64,000 bases of DNA from NCBI RefSeq assembly GCF_018614585.1, contig NZ_JAGGOI010000017.1:1-64000 (forward strand). The letters are read 5' to 3'. This DNA comes from Streptomyces sp. ISL-1. GTDB taxonomy: Bacteria; Actinomycetota; Actinomycetes; Streptomycetales; Streptomycetaceae. This document shows positions 1-9,203 of the stretch, piece by piece. The notes beneath the pieces were generated by a model, which did no database searches, was not told the origin of the DNA, and saw only the letters and a program-made list of their open reading frames with translations. The stretch's first letter is position 1. Each line of letters begins with the position of its first letter. The position numbers and the translations under genes are program-made.

Positions 1-23
1 TTCCCTTCGGTCTTGCGTTTCCA

Positions 24-52
24 ACCCTACCAGACTCTTTTTCCATTCCGTT
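24..52 (-). promoter_or_regulatory. rrn promoter, fourth (-10 only)
   Basis: Minus strand: TAGGGT at 24-29 in the context TCTGGTAGGGTTGG, directly before the conserved leader block. No -35 match is visible, as is common for the leader-proximal rrn promoter. Confidence 0.45.
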
Positions 53-114
53 TCCGGTGAGGAATTCGAATCCAGTGGCCGTTGGAGTGGCCTGTGTGCC
101 TTTCGGCTGACCCG

Positions 115-144
115 ACTTTATCAGAATCATTTCGGTCGACCTAA
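115..144 (-). promoter_or_regulatory. rrn promoter, third (weak -35)
   Basis: Minus strand: TAAAGT at 115-120 within TGATAAAGTCGG, a -10 region I recall from Streptomyces rrn leaders. The only -35 candidate is a poor TTAGGT at 139-144, 18 bases upstream. Confidence 0.5.
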
Positions 145-215
145 TCGACCTTCGTGATCCGGATTATCAATCGAGAGGCTCCGCGGAAATCACATTCCCG
201 TCGAGAGCGAGAGAG

Positions 216-244
216 ACACTAACGGTCACACTCGCACTTGTCCA
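216..244 (-). promoter_or_regulatory. rrn promoter, second (P2-like)
   Basis: Minus strand: TGGACA at 239-244 (5 of 6 to consensus), 17 bases, then TAGTGT at 216-221. It lies 47 bases downstream of the first core and points the same way. Confidence 0.7.
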
Positions 245-262
245 GTCCGAGGCAACCGTTTG

Positions 263-291
263 AATCTACCTCCCCACTCCTCCCGTGTCAA
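263..291 (-). promoter_or_regulatory. rrn promoter, most upstream (P1-like)
   Basis: Minus strand: a perfect TTGACA at 286-291, 17 bases, then TAGATT at 263-268. It is a near-consensus principal-sigma promoter and the strongest core seen in the block. Confidence 0.75.
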
Positions 292-294
292 CGG

Positions 295-317
295 GTCTCC
301 TGGGGCGAAGAGGAGAC
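295..317 (-). terminator. Hairpin between spoIIM-like gene and rrn promoters
   Basis: A perfect 7-bp stem (GTCTCCT / AGGAGAC) with a 9-base loop lies 28 bases beyond the stop of the SpoIIM gene and immediately upstream of the first rrn promoter. It may stop read-through into the rRNA operon. There is no clear U-tract. Confidence 0.45.
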
Positions 318-344
318 TAGCAGGTCAGAGCGGTCAGACGCACA

Positions 345-1352
345 TCAGGCAGCGGCCGGGAGCTCGGCGCTGCGGTCTCTCGCCTCGACGTCACCCGTGT
401 CGCCCATTCGGGCTGCTCGGCCGCCCAGGATGTAGACGTACGCCAGAAAGGCCAGCTCAGCGACGATGCCGATGGTGATGCGCGCCCAGGTCGGCAGGCC
501 GGAGGGGGTGACGAAGCCTTCGATCACGCCCGATACGAAGAGGACAAGGGCCAGGCCGATGGCCATACCGATCGCGGCGCGGCCCTGTTGAGCGAGAGCC
601 GTACGGCGGGATTGAGGGCCCGGGTCGATGACCGTCCAGCCGAGACGGAGGCCGGTGCCGGCGGCTACGAAGACCGCGGTCAGTTCGAGCAGGCCGTGCG
701 GGAGGACAAGGCCAAGGAAGGTGTCGAGTCGACCCGCCGACGACATCAGGCCGATGCCGACGCCGAGGTTCAGCACGTTGACGAAGAGAATCCAGACCAC
801 CGGGAGGCAGAGGAACGCGCCCAGAGTCAGGCACATGGCGGCGGCCTGGGCGTTGTTCGTCCAGACCTGGGCGGCGAAGGAGGCCGCGGGGTGGCTGGAG
901 TAGTACGTCTCGTACTCCCCGCCGGGGCGGGTGAGCTGCCGGAGTTCGTCGGGGGCGGCGATCGCCGACTGGACCTCGGGGTGTACGCCGATCCACCAGC
1001 CGATGACCGCGGCGAGGACCGTTGAGAGGACCGCGGTGGGTATCCACCACTGGCGGGACCGGTAGACGGCCGCGGGGAAACCGGCGGTGAGGAAGCGGAC
1101 CGCGTCGCGCCAGGTGGCACGGCGGGTGCCGGTGACCGTGGAGCGGGCCCGGGCCACGAGCTGGGTGAGCCTGCCCGTGAGCATCGGGTCGGGGGCGCTG
1201 GACTGGATGAGGGACAGGTGTGTGGCTGTGCGCTGGTAGAGGGCGACGAGTTCGTCGGCCTCGGCGCCGGTGAGGTTGCGTCCCCGGTGCAGGAGGTGGT
1301 CCAGGCGGTCCCACTCGGCGCGGTGGGCGGTCACGAAGACATCGAGGTCCAT
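345..1352 (-). CDS. Stage II sporulation protein M (SpoIIM) family membrane protein
   Basis: This 335-residue integral membrane protein matches the SpoIIM/DUF95 family. In Bacillus SpoIIM scaffolds the peptidoglycan hydrolase complex during engulfment; the function of actinobacterial members, which do not engulf, is not established. A soluble helical N-terminus (about 1-100) precedes a first membrane segment near 103-123, then four more hydrophobic segments to the C-terminus. The ATG at 1352 starts MDLDVFVTAH, the usual N-terminus; an upstream in-frame extension is low-complexity and rejected. It is divergent from an RDD-family membrane protein, a pairing common in actinobacteria. The gene runs toward the rrn promoters. 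Confidence 0.8.
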   Translation of the reverse strand: MDLDVFVTAHRAEWDRLDHLLHRGRNLTGAEADELVALYQRTATHLSLIQSSAPDPMLTGRLTQLVARARSTVTGTRRATWRDAVRFLTAGFPAAVYRSRQWWIPTAVLSTVLAAVIGWWIGVHPEVQSAIAAPDELRQLTRPGGEYETYYSSHPAASFAAQVWTNNAQAAAMCLTLGAFLCLPVVWILFVNVLNLGVGIGLMSSAGRLDTFLGLVLPHGLLELTAVFVAAGTGLRLGWTVIDPGPQSRRTALAQQGRAAIGMAIGLALVLFVSGVIEGFVTPSGLPTWARITIGIVAELAFLAYVYILGGRAARMGDTGDVEARDRSAELPAAA

Positions 1353-1381
1353 GGTCGGCTGCTGCTCCAGGCACTGGGTGA

Positions 1382-1430
1382 GTACGGTCCGTACTACTGC
1401 ACTACCGCACTCCTGCACTACTGCGGCGCG
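1382..1430. promoter_or_regulatory. Divergent promoter region with palindrome and short repeats
   Basis: A perfect palindrome, GTACGG-t-CCGTAC (1382-1394), is followed by overlapping copies of CTGCACTAC to about 1425, between the divergent SpoIIM and RDD starts. It could be an operator for both genes. This is inference from position and symmetry only. Confidence 0.3.
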
Positions 1431-1498
1431 CTGCGGGCCAGCTTGGCAGACTGAACAGCCAGGGGGCAGTGCAGATCTACTGAAAGGGGCGGGCAGCG

Positions 1499-2512
1499 GT
1501 GAACGCACTTGTGACGGGGGACGCGGTCGTACTGGGGCTGCAGTCGGCGAAACTGCCGAGCCGGGCGCTCGCCCTCGTGATCGATCTCGTGGTCGTGTGG
1601 ACGGCGTATCTCCTGGTATCGGTCGGGCTCGCGATGGCGACTGCCTCGCTGGACGAGGCGGCGGTCATGGCGGTGTCGATCGCGACATTTCTGCTGGTCC
1701 TGGTGGGGGCGCCGATAGCCGTGGAGACGCTCAGCCATGGGCGCTCGCTCGGGAAGCTCGCCTGTGGGCTGCGGGTGGTGCGGGACGACGGTGGGCCGAT
1801 CCGGTTCCGGCACGCGCTGGTGCGTGGGGCGATGGGCGTGGTGGAGATCCTGATGTCCTTCGGGGTCATTGCATGTATCGCTTCGCTGGTGTCGGCGCGG
1901 GGGCGGCGGATAGGTGATGTGTTCGCGGGGACGCTGGTGGTGCGGGAACGGGTGCCGGCCTCGCGCGGGACGGCAGTGCCGCCTCCGCCGCCGTGGCTCG
2001 TCGGCCGGTTCGCCCAGCTGGATCTGTCGGGGGTGCCGGACGATCTGTGGCTTGCGATACGTCAGTACCTGACGCGGATGAAGCAGCTGGACCCGGCGGT
2101 GAGCTGGTCCATGGCGGGGCGGCTGGCCGGTGATCTGGCAGCGTGCACGGGGGCTCCCGCACCCGAGGGCGTGCCGCCGGCCGCGTATTTGGCGGCCGTG
2201 GTGAATGAACGGCAGGCACGTGACGCCCGCCGGGCCTTCGGAGCGGGGGCGAGGGCTGCCGGGGGGCCGGGTGCCGCAGGCACTGGTGCTGGTACTGGTG
2301 CTACGGGACCGGTGGACACAGCCCCGGTGAACGCGCGCCCCGGTGCGGCGGGGCCGGTGGTCACCGATGCGGTTGAGGCCGCAGGGGCCGTCGGGGCTCG
2401 TGGAGCGGACGTGCCGTTGGGGGCGGCAGCAGGGACTGAGCCGGTGTCGAGGTCCGCCTCCGAGGCCGTGGCCGGCGCACCTTCCACCGCCGGATTCGCG
2501 CCGCCTGCCTAG
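1499..2512 (+). CDS. RDD family membrane protein
   Basis: The 337-residue product has an N-terminal RDD domain (about 18-150) with three hydrophobic segments. It shows the family hallmarks: an Arg/Asp pair in the first helix (SRALALVIDLVV), the loop GRSLGKLACGLRVVR, and RRIGDVFAGTLVVRE after the third helix. RDD proteins are small membrane proteins, some implicated in ion transport, so no substrate can be assigned. Residues from about 235 on form a long Ala/Gly/Pro-rich tail that is probably disordered. The GTG start at 1499 has a GAAAGGGG ribosome-binding stretch upstream. It is divergent from the SpoIIM gene and convergent with the next gene, 18 bases away. Confidence 0.8.
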   Translation: MNALVTGDAVVLGLQSAKLPSRALALVIDLVVVWTAYLLVSVGLAMATASLDEAAVMAVSIATFLLVLVGAPIAVETLSHGRSLGKLACGLRVVRDDGGPIRFRHALVRGAMGVVEILMSFGVIACIASLVSARGRRIGDVFAGTLVVRERVPASRGTAVPPPPPWLVGRFAQLDLSGVPDDLWLAIRQYLTRMKQLDPAVSWSMAGRLAGDLAACTGAPAPEGVPPAAYLAAVVNERQARDARRAFGAGARAAGGPGAAGTGAGTGATGPVDTAPVNARPGAAGPVVTDAVEAAGAVGARGADVPLGAAAGTEPVSRSASEAVAGAPSTAGFAPPA

Positions 2513-2530
2513 GTCGGTCGCCGGGAGAAG

Positions 2531-3145
2531 TCAGGGGAAGACCGAGGGCGGGGTCTCAAGGTCTTCGAGCTCGATGCCGGGGGCCGCGAGGACCACGTCC
2601 CCGGCGATGTGAACGATGTGCTGCTCGCCCGTGTCCAGGGCGCTGACCTGGTATTCGTCCACTGTCAGAAGGCCATTGTCAGTGGCATGCGCTTCACTCT
2701 TCACCAGGGCCCAGGACTGGTCGACAGTGCGGGGGGCGAGGACAGGATCCGTGAAGGCGACGAGGCGGACGCGGGTCGCGGGGGAACCGGGGGTGAGGCG
2801 CAGGAGACGTGCCGTCGCGACGAGGAATGCGGGGGATGTGCCGGTGAAGGCGTGGGCGCGGACATTGCCTTCGGTGGCATGAGTGCCGGTGGGGTCGGTA
2901 CGGACCCAGGTGACGCCTTCGAGGGCGGCGCCGCGGACCTGCCAGCTCGCGGCGTGGAGTTCGAGACGGATGGGACGGCCGAGTTCGTCGAGGGTGAGGT
3001 CGACGGAGCCGGCGTGGTCGCCGGAGGGGGCGGTGATCTGGGAGACGTAACGCCAGCCGGACGGGCCGGGGGCGCACTGGAAGTGTTCTTCACCGACGGG
3101 GGTGTGATCGTGCGGATCGTGGAGCGAATAGCGGCCGCGGGGCAT
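2531..3145 (-). CDS. Conserved Streptomyces protein of unknown function
   Basis: This 204-residue soluble protein has no signal peptide, membrane segment or enzyme motif that I can recognise. The start MPRGRYSLHD at 3145 is chosen because the first residues after it look conserved and the longer reading frame (to 3235) begins with Pro/Gly/Ser-rich sequence; the upstream start cannot be excluded. The body reads as beta-rich, with phrases such as GWRYVSQ and DLTLDELGRPIRLEL that suggest a lipocalin-like or glycolipid-binding barrel, which is a guess. It lies downstream of ahcY on the same strand, separated by a strong hairpin, so it is probably transcribed on its own. Confidence 0.6.
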   Translation of the reverse strand: MPRGRYSLHDPHDHTPVGEEHFQCAPGPSGWRYVSQITAPSGDHAGSVDLTLDELGRPIRLELHAASWQVRGAALEGVTWVRTDPTGTHATEGNVRAHAFTGTSPAFLVATARLLRLTPGSPATRVRLVAFTDPVLAPRTVDQSWALVKSEAHATDNGLLTVDEYQVSALDTGEQHIVHIAGDVVLAAPGIELEDLETPPSVFP

Positions 3146-3219
3146 GGGGGCGTAGGTGTCCTTGTGCGGTGAGGCTCTGGACGTGGAACCGGAGCCGGGG
3201 CCGGTCGGGGGCGGTACGG

Positions 3220-3254
3220 GGCAGGCCCCCGGCACGGGGGTGCGGGGGCCTGCC
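3220..3254 (-). terminator. Terminator hairpin downstream of ahcY
   Basis: An 11-bp perfect stem (GGCAGGCCCCC / GGGGGCCTGCC) encloses a second small stem (GCAC/GTGC). It starts 44 bases after the ahcY stop. It lacks a U-tract, as many Streptomyces terminators do. Confidence 0.7.
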
Positions 3255-3297
3255 TGGTACCGCTGGTACCTGCTGCTGAAGGTGTGTCAGTAGCCGA

Positions 3298-4755
<1,458 letters not shown>

Positions 4756-4937
4756 GCGAGCTGCTCCTCGTGGTGTGGGTCGAGGGTGGGTACGGCTGGC
4801 TCTGCGACGGCCATGGGCATAGCAATGCCCGGGCCCTCGCAGTGCAGTCCGTCGGAGGCCCTCTCTCCCTCGGCCGGTCCGCACTGGGACCGCCCGACCG
4901 CCATCAGCAGCGACGTCTGACTCTCGTCACGAATCTA
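4756..4937 (-). promoter_or_regulatory. ahcY promoter candidate and structured leader
   Basis: Minus strand: a TAGATT -10 candidate at 4932-4937 has no good -35 and would give a leader of about 170 bases. The leader contains a hairpin GGGCAT-TGCT-ATGCCC (4815-4830) and a GGTCC/GGACC stem further upstream. I do not see the SAH-riboswitch consensus, so any regulatory role is conjecture. Confidence 0.3.
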
Positions 4938-5039
4938 CACCGATCGGCGCAGTGGACCCCAGCCCGCCCACCGCCGGGTTCCGGCCACATCCGGGGCCCG
5001 CCGGCCGTGGCAGTCCGGGCCGGCGGGACTTTACGCAGC

Positions 5040-6017
5040 TCAGTGGGCTGTGTCCGGGCCCGGGCCGCCCGGGGACTTCGCCGGATTGGCGCCCGCCGAT
5101 GCCGCCCACTCGCTGTAGATGTCCGGCTCCAGGTAGATCACGCGGGCGATCGGGACGGCGGCGCGGATGCGCTCCTCCGCCGCGTTGATCGCGGCCGCGA
5201 CCTCCGCTGCCGTGTCGTCGTGCCGGACGGCGACCTTGGCCGCGACCAGAAGTTCCTCCGGGCCGAGGTGGAGCGTACGCATGTGGATGATGCCGGGGAC
5301 CGTGTCACCGTCCACCACCGCTGCCTTGATCTTCTCGATGTCCTCGATACCCGCGGCCTCGCCCAGCAGCAGCGACTTCGTCTCGGCCGCCAGGACGAGC
5401 GCGATCACGATGAGCAGGACGCCGATGCAGAGGGTGCCGATGCCGTCCCACACGCCGTTGCCAGTGGCCAGGGCCAGGCTGACGCCACCGAGCGCCAGGA
5501 CCAGACCGACGAGCGCGCCGAGGTCCTCGAGGAGAACGACCGGCAGCTCGGGGGCCTTGGCGCGGCGCACGAACTCCGTCCACGACCGCTCGCCGCGCGT
5601 CTCGTTCGACTCCTTGATCGCCGTACGGAAGGAGAACGACTCGGCAATGATCGCGAAGACGAGGACTCCGACCGGCCAGTACCAGGCCGTGATCTCGTGC
5701 GGGTGCTTGATCTTCTCGTAGCCCTCGTAGATCGCGAACATGCCGCCGACGGAAAAGAGCACGATGGAGACAAGGAAGGCGTAGATGTAGCGCTCACGGC
5801 CGTAGCCGAAGGGGTGCTGCGGGGTCGCCTCGCGCTTGGCCTTCTTGCCGCCGAGGAGCAGCAGGCCCTGGTTGCCGGAGTCCGCGACCGAGTGGACGCT
5901 CTCAGCGAGCATCGACGACGAGCCGCTGAACAGGAACGCAACGAACTTCGCTACCGCGATTGCGAGGTTGGCGGCGAGTGCCGCCACGATCGCCCTGGTT
6001 CCGCCTGACGCGCTCAT
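5040..6017 (-). CDS. Cation diffusion facilitator family metal transporter
   Basis: This 325-residue CDF antiporter exports divalent metal ions (Zn, Co, Fe or Mn) in exchange for protons. There are about six hydrophobic segments in the first 220 residues. The metal-site pattern HxxxD appears as H42 and D46 in ESVHSVADSGNQ, typical of the second transmembrane helix. A C-terminal cytoplasmic domain of about 90 residues (VVDGDTVPGIIHMRTLHLGPEELLV and similar) is the usual dimerisation/metal-sensing domain. The PFGYGRERYIYAF loop is characteristic of the family. Metal specificity cannot be read from the sequence. It lies between ahcY and manA on the same strand, 112 bases after manA. Confidence 0.88.
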   Translation of the reverse strand: MSASGGTRAIVAALAANLAIAVAKFVAFLFSGSSSMLAESVHSVADSGNQGLLLLGGKKAKREATPQHPFGYGRERYIYAFLVSIVLFSVGGMFAIYEGYEKIKHPHEITAWYWPVGVLVFAIIAESFSFRTAIKESNETRGERSWTEFVRRAKAPELPVVLLEDLGALVGLVLALGGVSLALATGNGVWDGIGTLCIGVLLIVIALVLAAETKSLLLGEAAGIEDIEKIKAAVVDGDTVPGIIHMRTLHLGPEELLVAAKVAVRHDDTAAEVAAAINAAEERIRAAVPIARVIYLEPDIYSEWAASAGANPAKSPGGPGPDTAH

Positions 6018-6129
6018 GTATGCCGGATGTCCCTTCGTGCCTTCGTCGGTCGCCGCCCGGGCTTTGCCCGGTCTTTACGGTGCGCCATTGTTGCAGCCTC
6101 TGGTTGCAGCCCCTGAAGGAGGCGCCGCG

Positions 6130-7305
6130 TCAGGCCACCACAGTGGCGCGGAAGACCGTACCGGCGCCGCCGCCGGTGCCCGAGATCTCCGTCTTGTCCC
6201 CAGCTGGGACGAACGCCGATTCGCCCGGGGTGAGCGTCAGATCGCCGACCGTCACGCCGCCCGCCGTGCAGAGCAGGATCTGCGGGGTGGGCGCGGTGAG
6301 GTCGCGAGGCTCCGCGTCCGGCGCGAGGACGTAACGCGAGAGACGGAATTCGTCGATCGGGGTGTCGTAGACCTCCTCGTCCGACGGTGAGGCCTCGGGG
6401 CGCAGGATGCCGGGGTCACTCGCCTCGAAGCGGACGATACGCAGCAGTTCCGGGACGTCCACATGCTTGGGGGTCAGTCCGCAGCGCAGCACGTTGTCGG
6501 AGTTGGCCATGATCTCCACGCCGAGGCCGTTGAGGTAGGCGTGCGGGACGCCCGCTCCAAGGAACAGGGCCTCGCCGGGCTGGAGTTGGACGTAGTTGAG
6601 CAGCATGGCGGCGATGACGCCCGGGTCGCCGGGATAGTGGTGCGCGATCGAGGCGTACGGCGTGTAAGCGCCGCCGAGCCGTTCCGCGGCGGCCGCGGCC
6701 TCCGCGACGGTGGCCGCCATCTCGTCGGGGTCGGCGGTCAGCACCGCGGTCAGGACCTCGCGCAGCGCGGCCTCCTCCGGGTGGGCGTGCAGGAGGTCGA
6801 CGTACGGCTTGAGGGAGTCCACGTCGAGTCCGGCGAGGAGATCGGCGGCTTCGAGGGGCGTACGGAATCCGCACAGGCCGTCGAAGGGCGTGAGCGCGCT
6901 GATCAGTTCGGGCTTGTGGTTGGCGTCCTTGTAGTTGCGGTGCGGGGCGTCGATCGGGACGCCCGCGCTCTCCTCGGCCGCGTAACCCTCCTTCGCCTGC
7001 GCGAGGTTCGGGTGGACCTGGAGGGACAGGGGGGCGCCGGCCGCCAGGATCTTCAGGAGGAAGGGGAGGCGAGGGCCGAACTTCTCGACGGCCGCGGGGC
7101 CGAGTTCGCCTACCGGGTCGGCGGCGATCAGCTCGGAGAGCGACTGCTCGGCGGCCTCGCGGGTGGCGCGGGAGGGCGCTCCCGGGTGGGCGCCCATCCA
7201 CATCTCGGCCTGGGGCTCGCCGGTGGGGGCTATGCCGAGCAGTTCCGGGATGGCGGTCGTGGAGCCCCAGGCGTAGGGGCGCACGGTGTTGGAGAGGCGA
7301 TCCAT
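6130..7305 (-). CDS. manA: Mannose-6-phosphate isomerase, class I
   Basis: This enzyme interconverts fructose-6-phosphate and mannose-6-phosphate, the entry to GDP-mannose and mannosylated envelope polymers. It is a 391-residue zinc cupin. The metal-site segments are visible as QVHPN (96-100) and HKPE (130-133), with a second cupin segment containing PHAYLNGLGVEIMANSDN. The N-terminus (MDRLSNTVRPYAWGS) and C-terminal GESAFVPAG turn are typical of the family. The ATG at 7305 is unambiguous. It follows the SIS-domain gene by 53 bases and is probably in one operon with the SIS, Trm112-like and manB genes, all of them steps or partners in hexose-phosphate handling. Confidence 0.95.
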   Translation of the reverse strand: MDRLSNTVRPYAWGSTTAIPELLGIAPTGEPQAEMWMGAHPGAPSRATREAAEQSLSELIAADPVGELGPAAVEKFGPRLPFLLKILAAGAPLSLQVHPNLAQAKEGYAAEESAGVPIDAPHRNYKDANHKPELISALTPFDGLCGFRTPLEAADLLAGLDVDSLKPYVDLLHAHPEEAALREVLTAVLTADPDEMAATVAEAAAAAERLGGAYTPYASIAHHYPGDPGVIAAMLLNYVQLQPGEALFLGAGVPHAYLNGLGVEIMANSDNVLRCGLTPKHVDVPELLRIVRFEASDPGILRPEASPSDEEVYDTPIDEFRLSRYVLAPDAEPRDLTAPTPQILLCTAGGVTVGDLTLTPGESAFVPAGDKTEISGTGGGAGTVFRATVVA

Positions 7306-7358
7306 GATCTTCCCGGTTCTTCCTGTTGCGTACGAGAGGCGTCTTGCGGGAGGTGGCT

Positions 7359-8495
7359 TTACGTGGGGGTGTGGGCGGCCGCCAGGGCCAGGTAGACGGC
7401 GGCGAAGTCGGTGACGGCGAGGAGTTCGGCGATCGACTCGAGATCGGTGCCCTCCTCCGGTTCGAGCTCGCTGATCGCGGTGTCGTGGCTGAGCGCCAGT
7501 TCGCGGGCGGCGGGCGCGGCGCTCAGTCCGCCGGTGGGGCGGTCGCGGAGCAGCACGACACGGGCCCGCAGCGCCTGCTGCTCCTCGACACGGTCGCGGA
7601 AGAAGTCCTCCGGGTCGGCGCCGCCCGCGAAGTCACCGGCGAGCAGCACGCCATGTGCGGGGAGCGCCTCGGGGAGCTCGGCGGCGAGGGCGGGCCGGCC
7701 GGCCAGCTCTGCCAGTACGGCGGCGAAACGACGGCCTGCCGGGGCGGCGCCCGCGCCCTCTGTCCAGATGAGCGGAAGGCTGTCGGCGAGTTCGGCGGCG
7801 AGCGTCTTGGCCGGGTTGCTGTACGTCGCGATGGCCGGGCCGCACCGTTCGGCTGTGTGGTCGAGGCGGTCGGCGACCTTGGCGAGGGTCTCCGGGGGTG
7901 CTTCGAGCAGGCCGACGCGGTCCAGGAGGACGAGGAGAGGGGTGAACAGGGCCCACAGCTCGCCGGGGCTCGCGGTCTGGATCTCCTCGTACGTCTCGTG
8001 CGGGGCGGTGGCCATGGGGACCACGAGGCCGTGTGTGCCGTCGACGGCCTCGGAAAGCGGCGAGCGCTCGGGAGCGACGGCGACGACGCTGCAACCGCGG
8101 CGGTACGCCTGCTCGGCGAGGAGAGCGAGGCCGGGTTCGCTGCCGTCGGTGGTCGCGACGAGAAGAAGGTCCACGGAGCCCGCCCAGCCGGGAAGCGACC
8201 AGCGCAGGGCGCCGGCTGCGGGGGCTACGCCGGTGGGGTGGAGCCGGGTGACGGGGGCGGAGGCTCCGGCGAGGGCGCCGATGAGGTCGGCGACGCCGGT
8301 CGCGGCGGTGCCGGAGCCCGCCAGGAGGACGGCACGGGGGCGGCCCTCGGAGGTGAGCTCGGCGAGACCGGCCTCGGCGGCGTGGCGGACGGCGGTGCGT
8401 ACGCGCGCCCCGGCCTCTGCGGCGCCTCGGAGCAGTCCTCGGCGATCGGCGCGGGCCAGGGCTTCCGGGGCGTCGAGGAGCGACTCGTCGAGCAT
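7359..8495 (-). CDS. SIS domain protein, phosphoglucose/phosphomannose isomerase-like
   Basis: This 378-residue protein has an N-terminal SIS sugar-phosphate binding domain (about 50-190, with VLLAGSGTAATGVADLIGAL and LLVATTDGSEPGLALLAEQA). Its C-terminal half resembles the bacterial phosphoglucose/phosphomannose isomerase C-terminal domain (IWTEGAGAAPAGRRFAAVLAE). It is the positional counterpart of mycobacterial Rv3256c, between manA and manB. Actual isomerase activity is uncertain: I cannot align the catalytic Glu/His by eye, so a regulatory or partly degenerate role is possible. The ATG start at 8495 (MLDESLLDAP) is supported by the family N-terminus. Confidence 0.8.
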   Translation of the reverse strand: MLDESLLDAPEALARADRRGLLRGAAEAGARVRTAVRHAAEAGLAELTSEGRPRAVLLAGSGTAATGVADLIGALAGASAPVTRLHPTGVAPAAGALRWSLPGWAGSVDLLLVATTDGSEPGLALLAEQAYRRGCSVVAVAPERSPLSEAVDGTHGLVVPMATAPHETYEEIQTASPGELWALFTPLLVLLDRVGLLEAPPETLAKVADRLDHTAERCGPAIATYSNPAKTLAAELADSLPLIWTEGAGAAPAGRRFAAVLAELAGRPALAAELPEALPAHGVLLAGDFAGGADPEDFFRDRVEEQQALRARVVLLRDRPTGGLSAAPAARELALSHDTAISELEPEEGTDLESIAELLAVTDFAAVYLALAAAHTPT

Positions 8496-8529
8496 GGGGG
8501 TGGGCCTCCGATCACCGAGCGGTTGATGG

Positions 8530-8712
8530 TCAGGCGGGGCGGCGTGCCTCGTCGACGAGGAGGACGGGGATCTCGTCGCGTACCGGGTAGGCCAGGCCGC
8601 AGTCCTTGCCGGTGCAGACCAGCTCGGGGGTGTCGGCTGCCGTGCGGTCGCTGAGGGGGGCGTGGCAGGCCGGGCAGGCGAGGATCTCCAGGAGGCCGGC
8701 TTCGAGCGGCAT
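8530..8712 (-). CDS. Trm112-like zinc-ribbon protein
   Basis: This 60-residue protein of the Trm112/YcaR family has two Cys pairs, CPAC (13-16) and CTGKDC (33-38), that form a zinc ribbon, followed by the hallmark YPVRDEIPVLLVDEAR. In eukaryotes and archaea Trm112 activates several methyltransferases; bacterial stand-alone copies often sit beside envelope or sugar genes and their partners are mostly unknown. The ATG at 8712 gives MPLEAGLLEILACPAC, the standard N-terminus. It lies 34 bases upstream of the SIS gene on the same strand and is preceded by a long repeat array. Confidence 0.88.
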   Translation of the reverse strand: MPLEAGLLEILACPACHAPLSDRTAADTPELVCTGKDCGLAYPVRDEIPVLLVDEARRPA

Positions 8713-9203
8713 GTGTGGGTGTCCCTTCGGGCATGCCGCATGTCGGGCATGCGGTCGCGGTGATCCGGATTGAGCGACGTCAGCGTACCGCTGGGGGGCG
8801 GGGTGCGGCGCGTTCTGGGGGTATGGGGGGCTTGTTCCGGTACCCGCCCGAGGGCACGGGGGGCTGGTACCCGTAATCCGCCCGAGGGCACGGGGGGCTG
8901 GTACCCGTAATCCGCCCGAGGGCACGGGGCTGATCCCCGTATCCGCCCGGGGGCACGGGGCTGATCCCCCTGCCGCCCGGCCACGCACGGGAGCTGTTCC
9001 CCTACCCGCCGCAGCGCACGGGACTGACTCCCCGTACCGCCCGAGCACACGGGGGCTTGTTCCGGTACCCCCTCCGAGCGACGGAGGACCGGTCCCCGTA
9101 CCCGCACCAGCGCAGGGGAGCTGATCCCCGTACCCGCCCCCGAGCGCACAGGGAGGGCCGTTCCCCGTGCGCGCCGCCGCGCCCCTCGCCATCCATCCAG
9201 GCG
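8713..9203. repeat. Intergenic degenerate tandem array of hairpin units
   Basis: The gap between manB and the Trm112-like gene holds about 10-11 tandem units of 31-35 bases from roughly 8825 to 9180. The unit reads approximately GGGGCTGATCCCCGTACC followed by CGCCCGAGGGCAC. Units 2 and 3 are identical over 34 bases; the rest drift. Several units are self-complementary, for example ACGGGG-CTGAT-CCCCGT near 8925-8940, so the array can fold into a row of small hairpins. No gene was recognised here, and open frames across it are low-complexity. 8713-8824 shows nothing else clear. Confidence 0.8.

Larger units (their letters stand above)
1..291 (-). promoter_or_regulatory. rRNA operon promoter and leader region (16S outside window)
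   Basis: This block is close to 50% GC in its left part, against about 70% around it. Read on the minus strand it ends at position 1 with AAACGCAAGACCGAAGGGAA, which I recognise from memory as the conserved leader segment just upstream of the antitermination box in Streptomyces rrn operons. Several promoter cores (listed separately) all point left, so the 16S rRNA gene should begin a few hundred bases beyond the left edge. Multiple tandem promoters are the known arrangement in Streptomyces rrn operons. The identity rests on recall of the leader, because no rRNA body lies in the window. Confidence 0.8.

Noticed and set aside
238..478. Short plus-strand ORFs in the left 500 bases
   Set aside because: They lie over the rrn promoters and the end of the SpoIIM gene and encode no recognisable protein.
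4756..5039. SAH riboswitch upstream of ahcY
   Set aside because: The leader has hairpins but not the conserved core of the SAH aptamer that I know; kept only as a structured leader.
8825..9180. CRISPR array
   Set aside because: Units are contiguous and degenerate throughout, with no constant repeat separated by unique spacers and no cas genes.
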